A stretch of 64,000 nucleotides of DNA, from NCBI GenBank assembly GCA_036924085.1, contig JAVGWX010000011.1:36024210-36088209 (forward strand). Reading direction: 5' to 3'. Numbering within the stretch: position 1 is the first letter of the stretch; every line of letters starts with the position of its first letter. Positions 14,985 through 25,679 of this stretch are shown piece by piece. The DNA is from Ariolimax columbianus (Eukaryota > Mollusca > Gastropoda > Stylommatophora > Arionidae). The position numbers and the translations under genes were made by a program. A model generated the notes under the pieces. It made no database searches. It saw only the letters and a program-made list of their open reading frames with translations, and was not told where the DNA came from.

Positions 14985-15310
14985 GAGTTACACCATCACC
15001 AACCGAGAGCATTGCTCGGAGCAATCAAGATGACATGAACTCTGTCATAATTGGTGGACGCAGGAATTGGATAGGCCATGTTCTAGGAAAAGAACATGAT
15101 ACCATTACCAGAACTGCCTTGGTATGCACCCCAGAGAGAAGGCTAAAGAGAGGCTAACCTAAAATTACTTGGCGAAGAAGAATAGAGGCAGAAATGAAGA
15201 TCATTAATCCGAGTCAGACGCTGTAAGGACGATGGCTACAAACCAGATGAAGTGACGTGAGTTTGTTGCTGTCCATAAAAACGCAATCAGGTGTGCCAGT
15301 CACTGACCGC
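14985..15310 (+). pseudogene. RTE-like LINE C-terminal relic
   Basis: Reads RRNWIGHVLGKEHDTITRTA, LVCTPERRLKRG, PKITWRRRIEAEMK and, after frame changes, REFVAVHKNAIRCASH. This matches RRWRWIGHVLR...SITR.AL.WTPEGKRKRGRPK.TWRR..E.E and the terminal FVAALCA segment of RTE-like LINE proteins. Confidence 0.78.
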
Positions 15311-15593
15311 TTAAGTCACTCAATGTCCAATGAACTAAGGATCTTTTTTTTTAAGCGAGGGTTCGACTTCATTGCCTGAGGTTTTTTCCCAATTTTAGTT
15401 CGGTCTCTCTCGGCAGATGGGTACCCCATCTGTCGAGAGCATAGCACAAAGCACGAACTCCGTAGCTCCAGCGATGAACCCAGGGATCTCCTGAAAAAAT
15501 TTACATCATGAACCGACCGTCGCAGCTCGAAATCCAACCCCGACCGTCTGAACACGAGGCAAACGGCTTGACCACTTCGCCACAGAGACCCCT
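15310..15593 (-). mobile_element. tRNA-derived SINE (family C)
   Basis: The minus strand begins GGGGTCTCTGTGGCGAAGTG. A perfect A box TGGCGAAGTGG is at 15582-15572, with a B-box-like GGTTGGATTTC downstream. It ends in an A-rich segment (T run at about 15343-15352 on plus). The phrase CTCCGTAGCTCC recurs at 58140, suggesting a second relative there. Confidence 0.72.
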
Positions 15594-15599
15594 TAAGGC

Positions 15600-15770
15600 T
15601 TGTACTGCAAGATGTGTTCTCATATGTCTGTAAAGATCAAGCCAGGCATGGCAGTCCCTGCTGCACCCTGTGGAAGCGTCATTCTGTTCTTTCAAGCAGC
15701 ATGTTTTCTCTAAACCTCTGCGATGGATTTGCAATTTGAGCACCTTGCGTAATGCTAACATGCCAGTAGG
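15600..15770 (-). pseudogene. RTE-like LINE terminal zinc-finger relic
   Basis: Reads CSRDCHAWLDLYRHMRTH, the C2H2-like finger that ends some RTE-like proteins (CGRDCHSRIGLYSHxRxC). The relic at 40740-41766 carries CGRDCHSRIYLYGHSRQC, supporting this reading over a host zinc-finger gene. Confidence 0.6.
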
Positions 15771-16129
15771 ATACTAAATGCATAAGCATCTCTCAGGAGG
15801 TGGCATCAGCATTAGTATTTAAGCTTTTCAGAGACACTTTCAAGGAGTCTCTGTAGCATTTCTTTTGTCTCGTAGTTGAGCGTCTGCCAATTCTGAGATC
15901 ACCGTCTAGTAGCTGCTTGTGGAGGGGAACAACATGTCCCATTTATCTGATCTAGGTTTTCTGAAGAAACATATATGTGCTCAATATGTTTCTTCTTAAC
16001 CTCCTGGATGTAGTAATAGTAATAGTAGTGGTGGTGGTGGTAGCAGTAGCAGTAACCCCTTTCAGTCATGACTAACTATAGGGTAATATGACCTGGAGTG
16101 ATAAACAAAAAGAAGAAAAAAGATATACC

Positions 16130-16700
16130 TAAGTTGTATCCTTGTCTTTCTCCTTGGGGATTGCATTTTCACTTCTCTGTGTTGCAAGAGCTTCTCTTCA
16201 CCAAGCGTGAGGTGGATATTAGGGTACATCTCCACTTGAATCGGTCTGTAACTTCGTCTTACCAGGATGTCAGAAGTATATCCAGGACCTTCATATCACG
16301 CTTACACACATCTTTGAACCTCAACTGTGGTCGGCCGACTGGTCTTTTGCCATCTGCCAACTGTCCATAGAGGATATCTTTGGGAATGAGATCATCTTCC
16401 ATGCGACAAACAAGACCTAACCATCGTAGTTTTCGCTGCCTAAAGAGAGTGTACATGCTTGGGAGACTGGTACGAGAGTGTACCTCTGCATTTGTCACTG
16501 TCCCTCCATGTAATTCTAAGAGTGGATAGCAGGCGCTGTAGATAGAAGGTGTTAAGCTCTTGTTTGGTATAAATTGTCAAAGTCTCATATAGAAGTGTGC
16601 AGATGACTCATACATTGTTCACCGTGGCCTTGGTCTCCTTTATGGTTTTATTATTAACTAGAATCTGTTTTACCTTTAAATTTGCTTACTGATTACTTCT
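16130..16700 (-). pseudogene. RTE-like LINE C-terminal relic
   Basis: Reads TNAEVHSRTSLPSMYTLF, RQRKLRWLGLVCRMEDDLIP, YGQLADGKRPVGRPQLRFKD and VCKRDMKVLDI. It continues past one stop with DRFKWRCTL. The (T)NxEVLxRA...RWxGHVxRMxDxRIPKxxLYGEL...GRPxxRxKDVCKRD signature is diagnostic for the RTE-like group. Start and end are blurred by decay. Confidence 0.83.
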
Positions 16701-16894
16701 TCTTAATCACCACAGAAACCACTTTCATTTCAGGCCTAGCTGATGACCTCCCATTCACATAATATGTTATTTCTCCCAGTGATGTCTGATAAAGATGTAA
16801 AGACAGACAAAGAATGACAACACAGTGAAAAACATCCACTGTTTCTAAAGGTATCTGTCAGAAAGCTATATAATTTGTTACACGTATGAGGGGT

Positions 16895-17250
16895 TTGCCG
16901 AGATCTATGTGTATGACAAGGACAAGAATAGCACTCATGCTCTATAGAGAGCATGTTGTAAGTGGCTCACACAGTGTGACATGGCATAACACCAGCGATG
17001 GTTAGGTGGTTTGTTAATAGCAGCTTAGATGGCACATAATAGACTGTGGGTTTGCTTTGCTCTAGTGTTTGAGTCTATTAAGATGGAGTCGCACGTCAGT
17101 TAACCACCCTCCATAGTGGAGTAATAATCTGCTCGGGCCTAGCCCACTAAGCACGAAATCCTCCTCCCGGCTATATCCAGATCACACCAGAAATGGGACC
17201 TGCACAGGTGCTTATGTTCATGTAGAAGTACAGATCAACTAAGACATGTA
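16895..17250 (+). repeat. Dispersed repeat of unknown class, copy 1
   Basis: Shares most of its length with 18500-18865, including GTGTATGACAAGGACAAGAA, GCATGTTG(T/C)AAG, ATGGCATAA, TTAGGTGGTTTGTTAA and TGTTTGAGTCTATTAAGATG. No coding motif, no A/B box. Possibly a non-autonomous element. Confidence 0.75.
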
Positions 17251-17469
17251 GGGAGTGAAGTGATAGTTTCTGCTGCCATTGTATAGCATGGGGACAGTGC
17301 AGTACTTACAAATGAATCACAATGGGACTATTTCTTCTGGGTGTGATATATTTTGGGTAGACATGTTTCAACATGCAGAACAACCTGAACCCAGAACTAA
17401 CAAGACTTCGTCCCTCGGGTTGAGCGGCTTTCTCGTCCATAAAGACGGCACTAGACCATACCTACAACC

Positions 17470-17945
17470 AGAGTCTGCACACCTTCCTCTTCAACTTCCT
17501 GCAATGTGTTACGCCGCAGAATCTTGGTAACGTTAAAAAAAAATAGAATCCAAACTCAGAATGACCCAAGCCTCCCTCAAAAGACACATGATCAGCCTCG
17601 CGCTCCACAACGTTTGGAAGGTCTTCACAACACTGACGTATGGCAAATGTGAAAAATGCAGTTACCCACACAGACAAGGTAAAACATTACTGGACTGGCC
17701 ACCTGCTTCTGATAACTGATGACCGTTGGAGCACAGCGACACTAGTACGATACCCACAAGACAGGAAAACCCACCAATGTGTTGGAACGACTCTCTCGAT
17801 CTCAGAAACAACATCCACGAAACTCCAGACTGGAAACGTGTCACCTACTGGTCCACAGTGGCCCAAGACAGAAGACAATGGAAGCGGTGAAGCTGGGACC
17901 CACATCGGCATAACAGCTTCTGAGGAACAGGTCGTCCGGTAATAT
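17470..17945 (+). pseudogene. RTE-like LINE C-terminal relic
   Basis: Reads LPAMCYAAESW, SKLRMTQASLKRHMI and then, in another frame, KVKHYWTGHLLLITDDRWST and ATLVRYPQDRK, with PDWKRVTYW and AQDRRQW near the end. This matches the W(A)GHL.R..D.RWT.....W.PRD.KR.(GRP..RW)...DW...A.DR..W tail of RTE-like LINEs. Several frame changes. Confidence 0.75.
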
Positions 17946-18014
17946 TTTAAGGCTAAATAATATTTAGACAAAAATTACTACATTTATGACTTATTATGGT
18001 GTACTGCTTTAGAT

Positions 18015-18087
18015 AAACTTCTATCTATCTGTCTGTCTATCTGTCTATCTATCTATCTGTCTATCTATCTGTCTATCTATCTATCTA

Positions 18088-18127
<40 letters not shown>

Positions 18128-18130
18128 TCG
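18015..18130. repeat. (TCTA/TCTG)n microsatellite
   Basis: Interrupted TCTA and TCTG tetranucleotides over about 115 bp. A short reverse-complement run (ATAG)n lies at 18202-18218 inside the loop of the adjacent hairpin. Confidence 0.95.
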
Positions 18131-18145
18131 ACACTGAAAGACCAT

Positions 18146-18262
18146 AGAGCAGTGGAGAATTTTGAGTTCTGATTTATGCACCATTGTTCACTGAAAGACC
18201 ATAGATAGATAGATAGATAAACAATGGTACATAAGTCAGAACTCAAAATTCTCCACTGCTCT
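18146..18262. other. 43-bp inverted repeat forming a near-perfect hairpin
   Basis: Arms 18146-18188 and 18220-18262 pair with two mismatches over 43 bp around a 31-base loop. CACTGAAAGACCATAG directly precedes arm 1 and also begins the loop. It sits next to a tetranucleotide microsatellite. It could be a replication fold-back product, a small MITE or a hairpin RNA precursor; sequence alone does not decide. Confidence 0.85.
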
Positions 18263-18499
18263 CAGTAGTTCTTGCATGTTCCCTAGCCCCATGGTTGCAC
18301 ACTCCCTAGTGACTGTCTTACCTCCCTGGAGTCCCTTTTGGTCTACCCCACTTGCTATTGCCACTAAGTTTCTACATAATTGCCTGCAGCGGGAGTCTAT
18401 TATTGTTCATCCAGAGCACGTACCCGAGGTATGCCAAACGTTTCTTTCTGATGACATTAGAAATAACATTTTGGTTGGACTAGTCATATTTATCTGAGT

Positions 18500-18865
18500 G
18501 GTCCGCCGGGGTCTTTGTGTATGACAAGGACAAGAATACCACCACTGCCCCATAGAGAGCATGTTGCAAGATGGGACATGGCATAATACCAGCCATGGTT
18601 AGGTGGTTTGTTAAGAGCAGCATAGATCCTAACACCCTGTGAGTCTACTTTGCTCTAGTGTTTGAGTCTATTAAGATGGACTCGCATGTCGATAAACACG
18701 CTCCGCTGTACTGGGCCCAACACAGCTGAGTAATAAGCTGCTCGAGTCTAGCAAACTAAGCAGGAAATCCTCCTCCCAGCTACATCCAGCTCAGGCAAGA
18801 GCTGGGACCTGTACAGGGGCTTCTACTCCTGTAGAAGTACAAGTCAGTTAAGACTAAGACAATAG
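18500..18865 (+). repeat. Dispersed repeat of unknown class, copy 2
   Basis: Partner of 16895-17250, same orientation, about 1.6 kb apart. A partial third end may lie at 19075-19100 (AAGTACAGGTCAACTAAGAC). Confidence 0.75.
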
Positions 18866-18879
18866 AGTCGTGTTACAGT

Positions 18880-18960
18880 GGGTTTAATCTCATTGCAACA
18901 TCTTTGGCAAATGAAAAGGCTGACACACTGTCAAGTGAATGTGGACAGCCACCTCAACCT
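18880..18960 (+). pseudogene. I-like LINE RNase H fragment
   Basis: TTACAGTGGGTTTAATCTCA onward corresponds to LQWVxSHCNIFGKxKA in broken frame, the RNase H block of the family at 11533-14317. Very short. Confidence 0.55.
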
Positions 18961-19224
18961 GGTGTAGGGATAGCTTATTAACGGCCAAAGAGGTTTACCA
19001 AGTACAGACTGAAGAGCAAGGGGGAAGAAAAGCATCGAGGTCAACAGCCAAATAAGGCATATTTCCAGCTCAACAGAGGCGAAGTACAGGTCAACTAAGA
19101 CTAGCCGTATTTGCTTATAATCATGAATTCTTTCCAGCCAATAAACTTAAACCTCCCAAAGTAACTCTTGTGTTGATTTCATCACATTCAGATTTTAACT
19201 TTAACCATCACAGCGGTGATCAAC

Positions 19225-19602
19225 TTAAATTTTAACACTTTTTTTTCCATGTTCCAGGTAGTTCAAAGTAGATTTTCTACATCTGTTTTGTGTCTCCAAA
19301 CAAGGTGTTACTGGTGGTAGTAGTTGTGTCAAGTTTCCCACAATGATAGGCAATCCAGAAGATGTTCTTTTTAACTGTTTCCAACTCTTGTCATTTGCAG
19401 CGCTTGCAGAGTGGAGTACTGATCTAAAGAAAACAATTTCAAACTCAATCATGACAATCACTCTGGATGTAATTGATTTCAAAGGATGATCTCTCAGCCA
19501 GGCCAGCAAGCTCGTCTTTGTTGTATAGACGTTTCCAGGAAATCCTGTGAGCTCAATGAAAGCATGATGGCAGGGCCTTGTACTGGCACTTAATGAAAAC
19601 AT
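19225..19602 (-). other. Unrecognised 125-codon open frame
   Basis: A frame open from the edge of the 37-bp array down to 19225. I recognise no family or motif in it, and its first residues come from the array. It is most likely fortuitous; an exon of an unknown gene is not excluded. Confidence 0.2.
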
Positions 19603-20625
19603 CTTGGCAGGGCTCTGTGCTGGGACTCAATGAAAACATCTTATCAGGGCCTTGTGCTGGGACTCAATGAAAGCATCTTATCAGGGCCTTGTACTGGGAC
19701 TCAATGAAAACATCTTGGCAGGGCTCTGTGCTGGGACTCAATGAAAACATCTTATCAGGGCCTTGTGCTGGGACTCAATGAAAGCATCTTAACAGGGCCT
19801 TGTGCTGGGACTCAATGAAAGCATCTTATCAGGGCCTTGTACTGGGACTCAATGAAAACATCTTGGCAGGGCTCTGTGCTGGGACTCAATGAAAACATCT
19901 TATCAGGGCCTTGTACTGGGACTCAATGAAAGCATCTTATCAGGGCCTTGTACTGGGACTCAATGAAAGCATCTTATCAGGGCCTTGTGCTGGGACTCAA
20001 TGAAAGCATCTTATCAGGGCCTTGTACTGGGACTCAATGAAAACATCTTATCAGGGCCTTGTGCTGGGTCTCAATGAAAACATCTTGGCACAGCTCTGTG
20101 CTGGGAGTCAATGAAAGCATCTTATCAGGGCCTTGTGCTGGGACTCAATAAAAGCATCTTATCAGGGCCTTGTGCTGGGACTTAATGAAAACATCTTGGC
20201 AGGGCTCTGTGCTGGGACTCAATGAAAACATCTTATCAGGGCCTTGTGCTGGGACTCAATGAAAACATCTTGGCAGGGCTCTGTGCTGGGACTCAATGAA
20301 AACATCTTATCAGGGCCTTGTGCTGGGACTCAATGAAAACATCTTATCAGGGCCTTGTGCTGGGACTCAATGAAAACATCTTGGCACGGCTCTGTGCTGG
20401 GACTCAATGAAAGCATCTTATCAGGGCCTTGTGCCGGGACTCAATGAAAGCATCTTATCAGGGCTTTGTGCTGGGACTCAATGAAAGCATCTTATCAGGG
20501 CTTTGTGCTGGGACTCAATGAAAACAACTTATTAGGGCCTTGTGCTGGGACTCAATGAAAGCATGATGGCAGGGCCTTGTGCCGGGACTTAATGAAAGCA
20601 TCTTATCAGGGCTTTGTTCTATTGA
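19560..20625. repeat. 37-bp minisatellite, about 28 copies
   Basis: Units contain GGGACTCAATGAAA and CAGGGC, and alternate between two main subtypes: CTTATCAGGGCCTTG and CTTGGCAGGGCTCTG. Subtype alternation suggests partial higher-order amplification. Confidence 0.95.
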
Positions 20626-20639
20626 AAGGAGAGGCACCG

Positions 20640-21230
20640 CAACCATCTACTGTTTGGAGAATTAAATCAGGAAATGCATCGCCCTCTGGAGCCAAGAGCA
20701 CCTCTGAATGCACTGCAGAGACTAGTCACATAGCTGTGCAGTGGCGGTAAGAATTTATTTATTTTCGTTCTTCTAACCCTACTTGGCCAAAGGCGCCCTC
20801 CAAATTTCCTTATGCCTACACCCTAACATACTAAAAAATGTCCATCCAACCTCAGGTCACTAGTTTCTCTTTCGCTTTGAATATAAAAAAAGGGGGAAAT
20901 GAAGTGTGTTTAAATTATAACTCTTTTCTGTCTCATTCAATAGGAATCCAATGTGCACAAAATGTCAGTTACAGTTTGATTTGATAAAACGCTGTATCTA
21001 ACACTAATGTTTTATTGTGTCACAAAGCGGTTGGGATCCAGGTTTTAAAATCTGAGGAATGGCAAAATATCTGGCACACACGCAGCTTTTGTTTAACGTA
21101 GATTTCTAAACAATCTATCAATATTTACACAAGTGTTGAATGTATTAGATCCAGAAAGTAGGGATTCATTGGATACTATTGCACTGGAACATTTATAGAA
21201 ATAAGTAGTCTGACAGTCAAAGTCCGAGTG
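20640..21230. other. Intergenic DNA without recognised feature
   Basis: About 600 bp of moderately AT-rich sequence. No motif, array or SINE head seen. Confidence 0.5.
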
Positions 21231-21239
21231 AAACTGATT

Positions 21240-21612
21240 GAGAAAGATTACCTGGTTGGCTGCTAATGCCCACAATGGGTTGGTAACCCTTTTGTGCGCC
21301 CTGAAAAGGACGAAAATTGGGGCAAAATACAGTAGCTTTCCTGACATTCCGAGCGTGCTGATGAAGTGGACCAGGGTCCTCCAGGTGGTAGTGCAATGTT
21401 TGGCTTCATCTGTATGTCACTCACTACTATGGGGATCTCGTCAAACCTCACCTTGTTAGCCAGACTGTTGTCCTCGATAACAGCCCGTTCCCAGGATGAC
21501 CAACGAGGAGGTCAGGTGAGGGTCTCGACCAGTATATTTCTCCTGACGATGGCTAACATTGTCTGATCAGTGTGTTTTGCCTGACCAGATGTTAGCCTAT
21601 TCGTTCTAGATT
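21240..21612 (+). mobile_element. Element M (conserved body plus 37-bp tail), copy 1
   Basis: The body (about 21263-21560) shares many blocks with 22461-22735, such as TTTTGTGCGCC and GTGGACCAGGGTCC. It ends in GTCTGATCAGTGTGTTTTGC followed by CTGACCAGATGTTAG, about one unit of the 37-bp tail that is expanded at 30715, 57130 and 60222. No coding capacity, so non-autonomous. Confidence 0.8.
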
Positions 21613-21639
21613 ACTTGATAAACTACAAAGGAGCTTAGA

Positions 21640-21895
21640 CCTAATTAAATAACAATACAAGGTAAAGTGGCAGAATAAATGTGACTATTCCAACCTTTTC
21701 AAATTATAACCGACTACAAGAACAAGAGGCTATAGCTTCAAATTGTTTAAAGACGGGTTCAGATTAGATATTAGGAAATATTTTTTTAGTCACAGAGTGG
21801 TGAATGCCTGGAATGCATTGCCACAGGATGTGGTGCAGGCAGAGTCAGTTAATGCATTCAAAAATAGATTGTCAAAAGAGTGATTGTTAACATTC
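21640..21895 (+). pseudogene. CR1-type LINE C-terminal tail, frame intact over the last 55 codons
   Basis: From about 21713 it reads TTRTRGYSFKLFKDGF, RLDIRKYFFSHRVVNAWNAL and PQDVVQAESVNAFKNRLSKE, then a TGA. This is the best preserved copy in the window of the CR1 C-terminus. The RT domain is absent (5' truncation). Confidence 0.85.
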
Positions 21896-22199
21896 ATTGT
21901 CAACGGTGTTTTACCTAGTTTATGTTCATTCATTGCGCAATAAAAAATGTGAAAACAAACTACAGTGTACTTTTTAAACTATTCAATAACAATAAGAGTG
22001 TAAATGATTATTCTTTCTTGCCACTGACTGCTCTCGCTATTTAGAGGCTTCTTTGTAATTTCTTAAGATGACTTTGCGTTTACCCCTGTCAACATGATAG
22101 GGCACCATGACTAGAGGTGGCCATATCAGCACATACGGCGAGCTTGGACAATATGGTCACCTGGTGGTACTTGTCAAGTATGTGTGGGCATCAGTCTCT

Positions 22200-22447
22200 T
22201 AGCACTGGACTTGTTTTATGTTGAAGATTGCTAACTTGTTTTATGTTGAAGATTGCTAACTTGTTTTATGTTGAAGATTGCTAACTTGTTTTATGTTGAA
22301 GATTGCTAACTTGTTTTATGTTGAAGATTGCTAACTTGTTTTATGTTGAAGATTGCTAACTTGTTTTATGTTAAAGATTGCTAACTTGTTTTATGTTGAA
22401 GATTGCTAACTTGTTTTATGTTGAAGATTGCTAACTTGTTTTATGTT
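22200..22447. repeat. 25-bp minisatellite, first block (about 10 copies)
   Basis: Unit contains TTTTATGTTGAAGATTGC and TAACTTG. The same repeat family resumes at 22775 and 23334 after inserted elements. Confidence 0.95.
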
Positions 22448-22765
22448 GTTGTTGTTCTTTCGAATGCCCACTCTTTTGTGCGCCGTGAAAAGGGTGTTAA
22501 GTGACGGGTTGCAATAGCTTTCCTCACATCCAATGTGCTGATAAAGGTGGACCAGGGTCCAAGTGTTTGTGCTGTGCCTGGCTTCATCTATGTATCGATC
22601 ACTACTATGGAGATCAGGTCGATCCTTAACCTTGTTAGCCAGGTTGCCATGAAAACAGCCTGTTTCCAGGCAGGGCTACAAGGAAGCCGAGGTGCAGGTT
22701 TTGGCCAGTATATTTTGCTGACCCTGACTAACATCTCTGATCAGTATATTTTGTATAGTTAGTCT
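22448..22765 (+). mobile_element. Element M, copy 2, inside the 25-bp array
   Basis: Body collinear with 21263-21560 (CTTTTGTGCGCC, GTGGACCAGGGTCC, GGCTTCATCTATGTA, CAGCCTGTTTCCAGG). It ends with CTGACCCTGACTAACATC and TGATCAGTATATTTTG, one tail unit. TTTTATGTTG flanks both sides, consistent with a target-site duplication but also part of the array unit, so not decisive. Confidence 0.8.
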
Positions 22766-22774
22766 TCATCCCAA

Positions 22775-22975
22775 TTTTATGTTGAAGATTGCAAACTTGT
22801 TTTGTGTTGAATATTGTATACGTGTTTTATGTTGAAGATTGCAAACTTGTTCTATGTTGAAGATTGCAAACTTGTTTTATGTTGAAGATTGTATACTTGT
22901 TTTATATTGAAGATTGCAAACTTGTTCTATGTTGAAGATTGCAAACACGTTTTATGTTGAAGATTGTATACTTGT
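22775..22975. repeat. 25-bp minisatellite, second block
   Basis: Variant units with GCAAACTTG, GTATACTTG or GTATACGTG in place of GCTAACTTG. Continuous in type with the third block across the SINE at 22976-23333. Confidence 0.93.
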
Positions 22976-23333
22976 TTGGTATCAAGATGCTGAGCAGCGC
23001 ATGAGCTGCAGTGGTCAGCGACCCATAGCTGACTGCTAGCGTCAGGGCCAGCGAACCAGAGCTGCCAAGACCCTTCTACACCTCCACTCGTTGATCCTGG
23101 ATAACAAGCTGCAGCAGAACAGACTGGCCAAAGGAGAAGGGATCGAAGAAGGAATGCTAACCCGGTACTCAAAAAATGCTTGCTGAAGTCAGATGTGTTG
23201 GAACGAAAGGTGCAAAAAGCGCAGTCAAGCTGTAAACTACGACACAACGCATTCCGTTCTCTGGACTACATTCTGCTCCCCAAAAGCCCTTTCACGGTTT
23301 GGTAGCGGGAGATTGAGAGCGAACGAAGAAGAA
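22976..23333 (+). mobile_element. SINE-like element, family B, most complete copy
   Basis: About 358 bp, starting TTGGTATCAAGATGCTGAGC and ending GAGAGCGAACGAAGAAGAA. Target copies GTATACTTGT lie at 22966-22975 and 23334-23343. It has no open frame. The GAA-rich 3' end resembles the tail of the I-like LINE family (GCGTTCGAAGAAGAAG at 43953, CCGAACGAAGAAGG at 30478). No convincing A/B box, so the RNA ancestor is unknown. Confidence 0.85.
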
Positions 23334-23940
23334 GTATACTTGTGTTATGTTGAAGATTGCAAACTTGTTCTATGTCGAAGATTACAAATGTTCTATATTG
23401 AAGATTGCAAACTTGTTTTATGTTGAAGATTGTATACTTGTTTTATGTTGGAGATTGCAAACTTGTTATATGTTTAAAATTGCAAACTTGTTTTATGTTG
23501 AGGATTGTATACTTGTGTTTGTTGAAGATTGTATACTTGTTTTTGTTGAAGATTGCAAACTTGTTTTATGTTGAAGATTGTATACTTGTTTTTGTTGAAA
23601 ATTGTATACTTGTTTTATGTTGAAAATTGTATACTTGTTTTATGTTGAAGATTGTATACTTCTTTACGTTGAAGATTGTATACTTGTTTTATGTTGAAGA
23701 TTACAAGCTTGTTTTATGTTGAAGATATAAACTTGTTTTATGTTGAAGATTATAAACTTGTTTTATGTTGAAGATTACAAGCTTGTTTTATGTTGAAGAT
23801 ATAAACTTGTTTTATGTTGAAGATTGTAAACTTGTTTTGTGTTGAAGATTGCAAACGTGTTTTATGTTGAAGATTGTATACTTGTTTTTGTTGAAGATTG
23901 CAAACTTGTTTTATGTTGAAAATTGTAAACTTGTATTGTG
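23334..23940. repeat. 25-bp minisatellite, third block
   Basis: About 24 further units, more variable than the first block (several deletions, TTTTTGTTG variants). Several short open frames here are artefacts of the array. Confidence 0.93.
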
Positions 23941-24439
23941 CTAATTCTGTGCAATCTGGAACTCAATGGGTAAATAACAACCTGTTCCGTCAGACTTCAG
24001 GAAGACTGGACATCTATTGAGCAACCATTGATTATACATTATTAAATTATATGTTAAAAGCTTTGCAGATATGGAGGCTCTTGCACAGAAATATAATTAA
24101 AACTACAAATTCTAAATTGTGTGACTTAGAACTCACAGTCATGGTAGTGCAGAATTTACGGTTTATATAAGTAGAAAGAAGAACACAATCATCTTGCTTT
24201 TAAAAGAAAGTAAATAAACTATAGAAGTAGTAATGAAACTATCAAGTTCATGTAGTGTCCATTCTTTCATGTCAAGAACATTTGCTTTTTGAAATAACCA
24301 TCTATTTATTCAAAATAATTATCTGGAATCATCGTTTTACACAATTGCAAAGTCGACTTACAACATCTCAAAGGAATGCAAAATATTTTCAAATAAATAA
24401 ATATCTGGCTCCCAGCCAGCAACACCAATGGAGAAACTT

Positions 24440-24760
24440 TTCAAAGAAACTTTTGACTGTCTTTGTATTGTTTCTTTTGTCCTCCCTGCAAGCGCTGTCC
24501 TGCCATGAGCTTACCGTACAACAGTTGTTTAGGAATGCACTCATCTGGCATGCGAACAACATAACCTGTCCATCTGATCTGGGCTCTCTGTAGCAGCGTA
24601 TGGATGCCAGAGAATCTAGCCCTGCTGAGGACTTCAGAGTTGGGCACTCTCTCCTGCCAGCCGACCCTGAGCTGTCTGCGGAGACAGTTTACATGGAAAT
24701 GATTAAGTTTCCTGACATGCCTGCTATAGACTGTCTATGTTTCGCATGCATACAAAAGGG
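24440..24760 (-). pseudogene. RTE-like LINE C-terminal relic
   Basis: Reads RVPNSEVLSRARFSGIHTLL, QRAQIRWTGYVVRMPDECIP and KQLLYGKLMAGQR, then KKQYKDSQKF. It is the standard RTE-like NxEVLxRA...IRWxGHVxRMxDxxIPKQLLYGEL...RYKD block, preceded by VYSRHVRKLNHFHVNCLRRQ. The frame is open over the core. Confidence 0.85.
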
Positions 24761-24769
24761 TGGTTAGCA

Positions 24770-25670
24770 CAACAGACAAAATAACATCATTGAACACTTG
24801 GTGTAGCTGATTTTGAGAAAGCAGTGAATAAACTTTTTCATTTTGCATTTCTGCTTTGAGGATCAGTTAGATCCTAAAATGATTTGAAGCCACTAACTTT
24901 ATGTTATAGCCCTACATGCTGATGCTAATTGTATCTTAATCTCAGACTGCCTACACATCTATTCTCTGTCTGCAAACAGGGGTGTAATATCAACTGTAAA
25001 CGGTCTGGAAAACTCAAAACAGGTGATACTCCATGTTGAGCACATCAGCTTATATCTGGAACATTGCAGTCACAATTTTTAACTGATAATGGTTGTGGCC
25101 TACACAGAAAGTGAAAGTAGTAAAAATTACCACGGCAACTATAAGCCGAAACATGAAGGCTCATGCCCACAAAGTGAGAGATTGATTTCGCTATGCAAGC
25201 TCAAGATACCACAATCCCACACTGCAGACCTCTAGGTGTCAGGTAGTCCAGTTAGTTAGTTGCTCATCGCAAGTGATGATGGTGACATCTTCAGATGGTT
25301 TTGTCTTGATGATGTAACTTGTTCTGTATTTGGGTTATAATGATGAAGAAACTATGCTGGTCATCAACTTCACTCTCTAATCCCAAGCTACCTCGGACCA
25401 GTGGCAAGACATAATTGAAGGTTTAGTTCCACCTCTATTGAGACCAGGGGTCATTTGAAACTTGCAGGTACCCAGTTATATACATGTGAAAAGTGATCAC
25501 TGCTAACAAACAAAAAATCCGGCAAAACAAAAATGTATAGCTGAACAGATATACACATACAGTCAATATGTGTCCAAGCACAGCTAGAGGATGAAACACT
25601 GTACAGACCCAGCTAGTCCGAAGACAGACCTACACTAACTTACAACACACCTGCATGTTTACTTGGAGCA
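24770..25670. other. Intergenic DNA without recognised feature
   Basis: About 900 bp; I see no motif or array. The left edge may be more of the LINE relic (TATAGACTGTCTATGTTTCG resembles its YSRH-type upstream part). Confidence 0.45.
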
Positions 25671-25679
25671 ATGAATACT

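Noticed and set aside
15501..15761. Possible host C2H2 zinc-finger exon
   Set aside because: The finger (CSRDCHAWLDLYRHMRTH) matches the terminal finger of RTE-like LINEs, seen again at 40740-41766 in clear LINE context.
19225..19602. 125-codon minus-strand frame as a host exon
   Set aside because: No recognised motif, starts inside a minisatellite, no convincing splice context; kept only as a low-confidence feature.
19560..20625. Regular repeats considered as a CRISPR array
   Set aside because: Head-to-tail repeats without unique spacers, in an animal genome; true also of the other arrays here.
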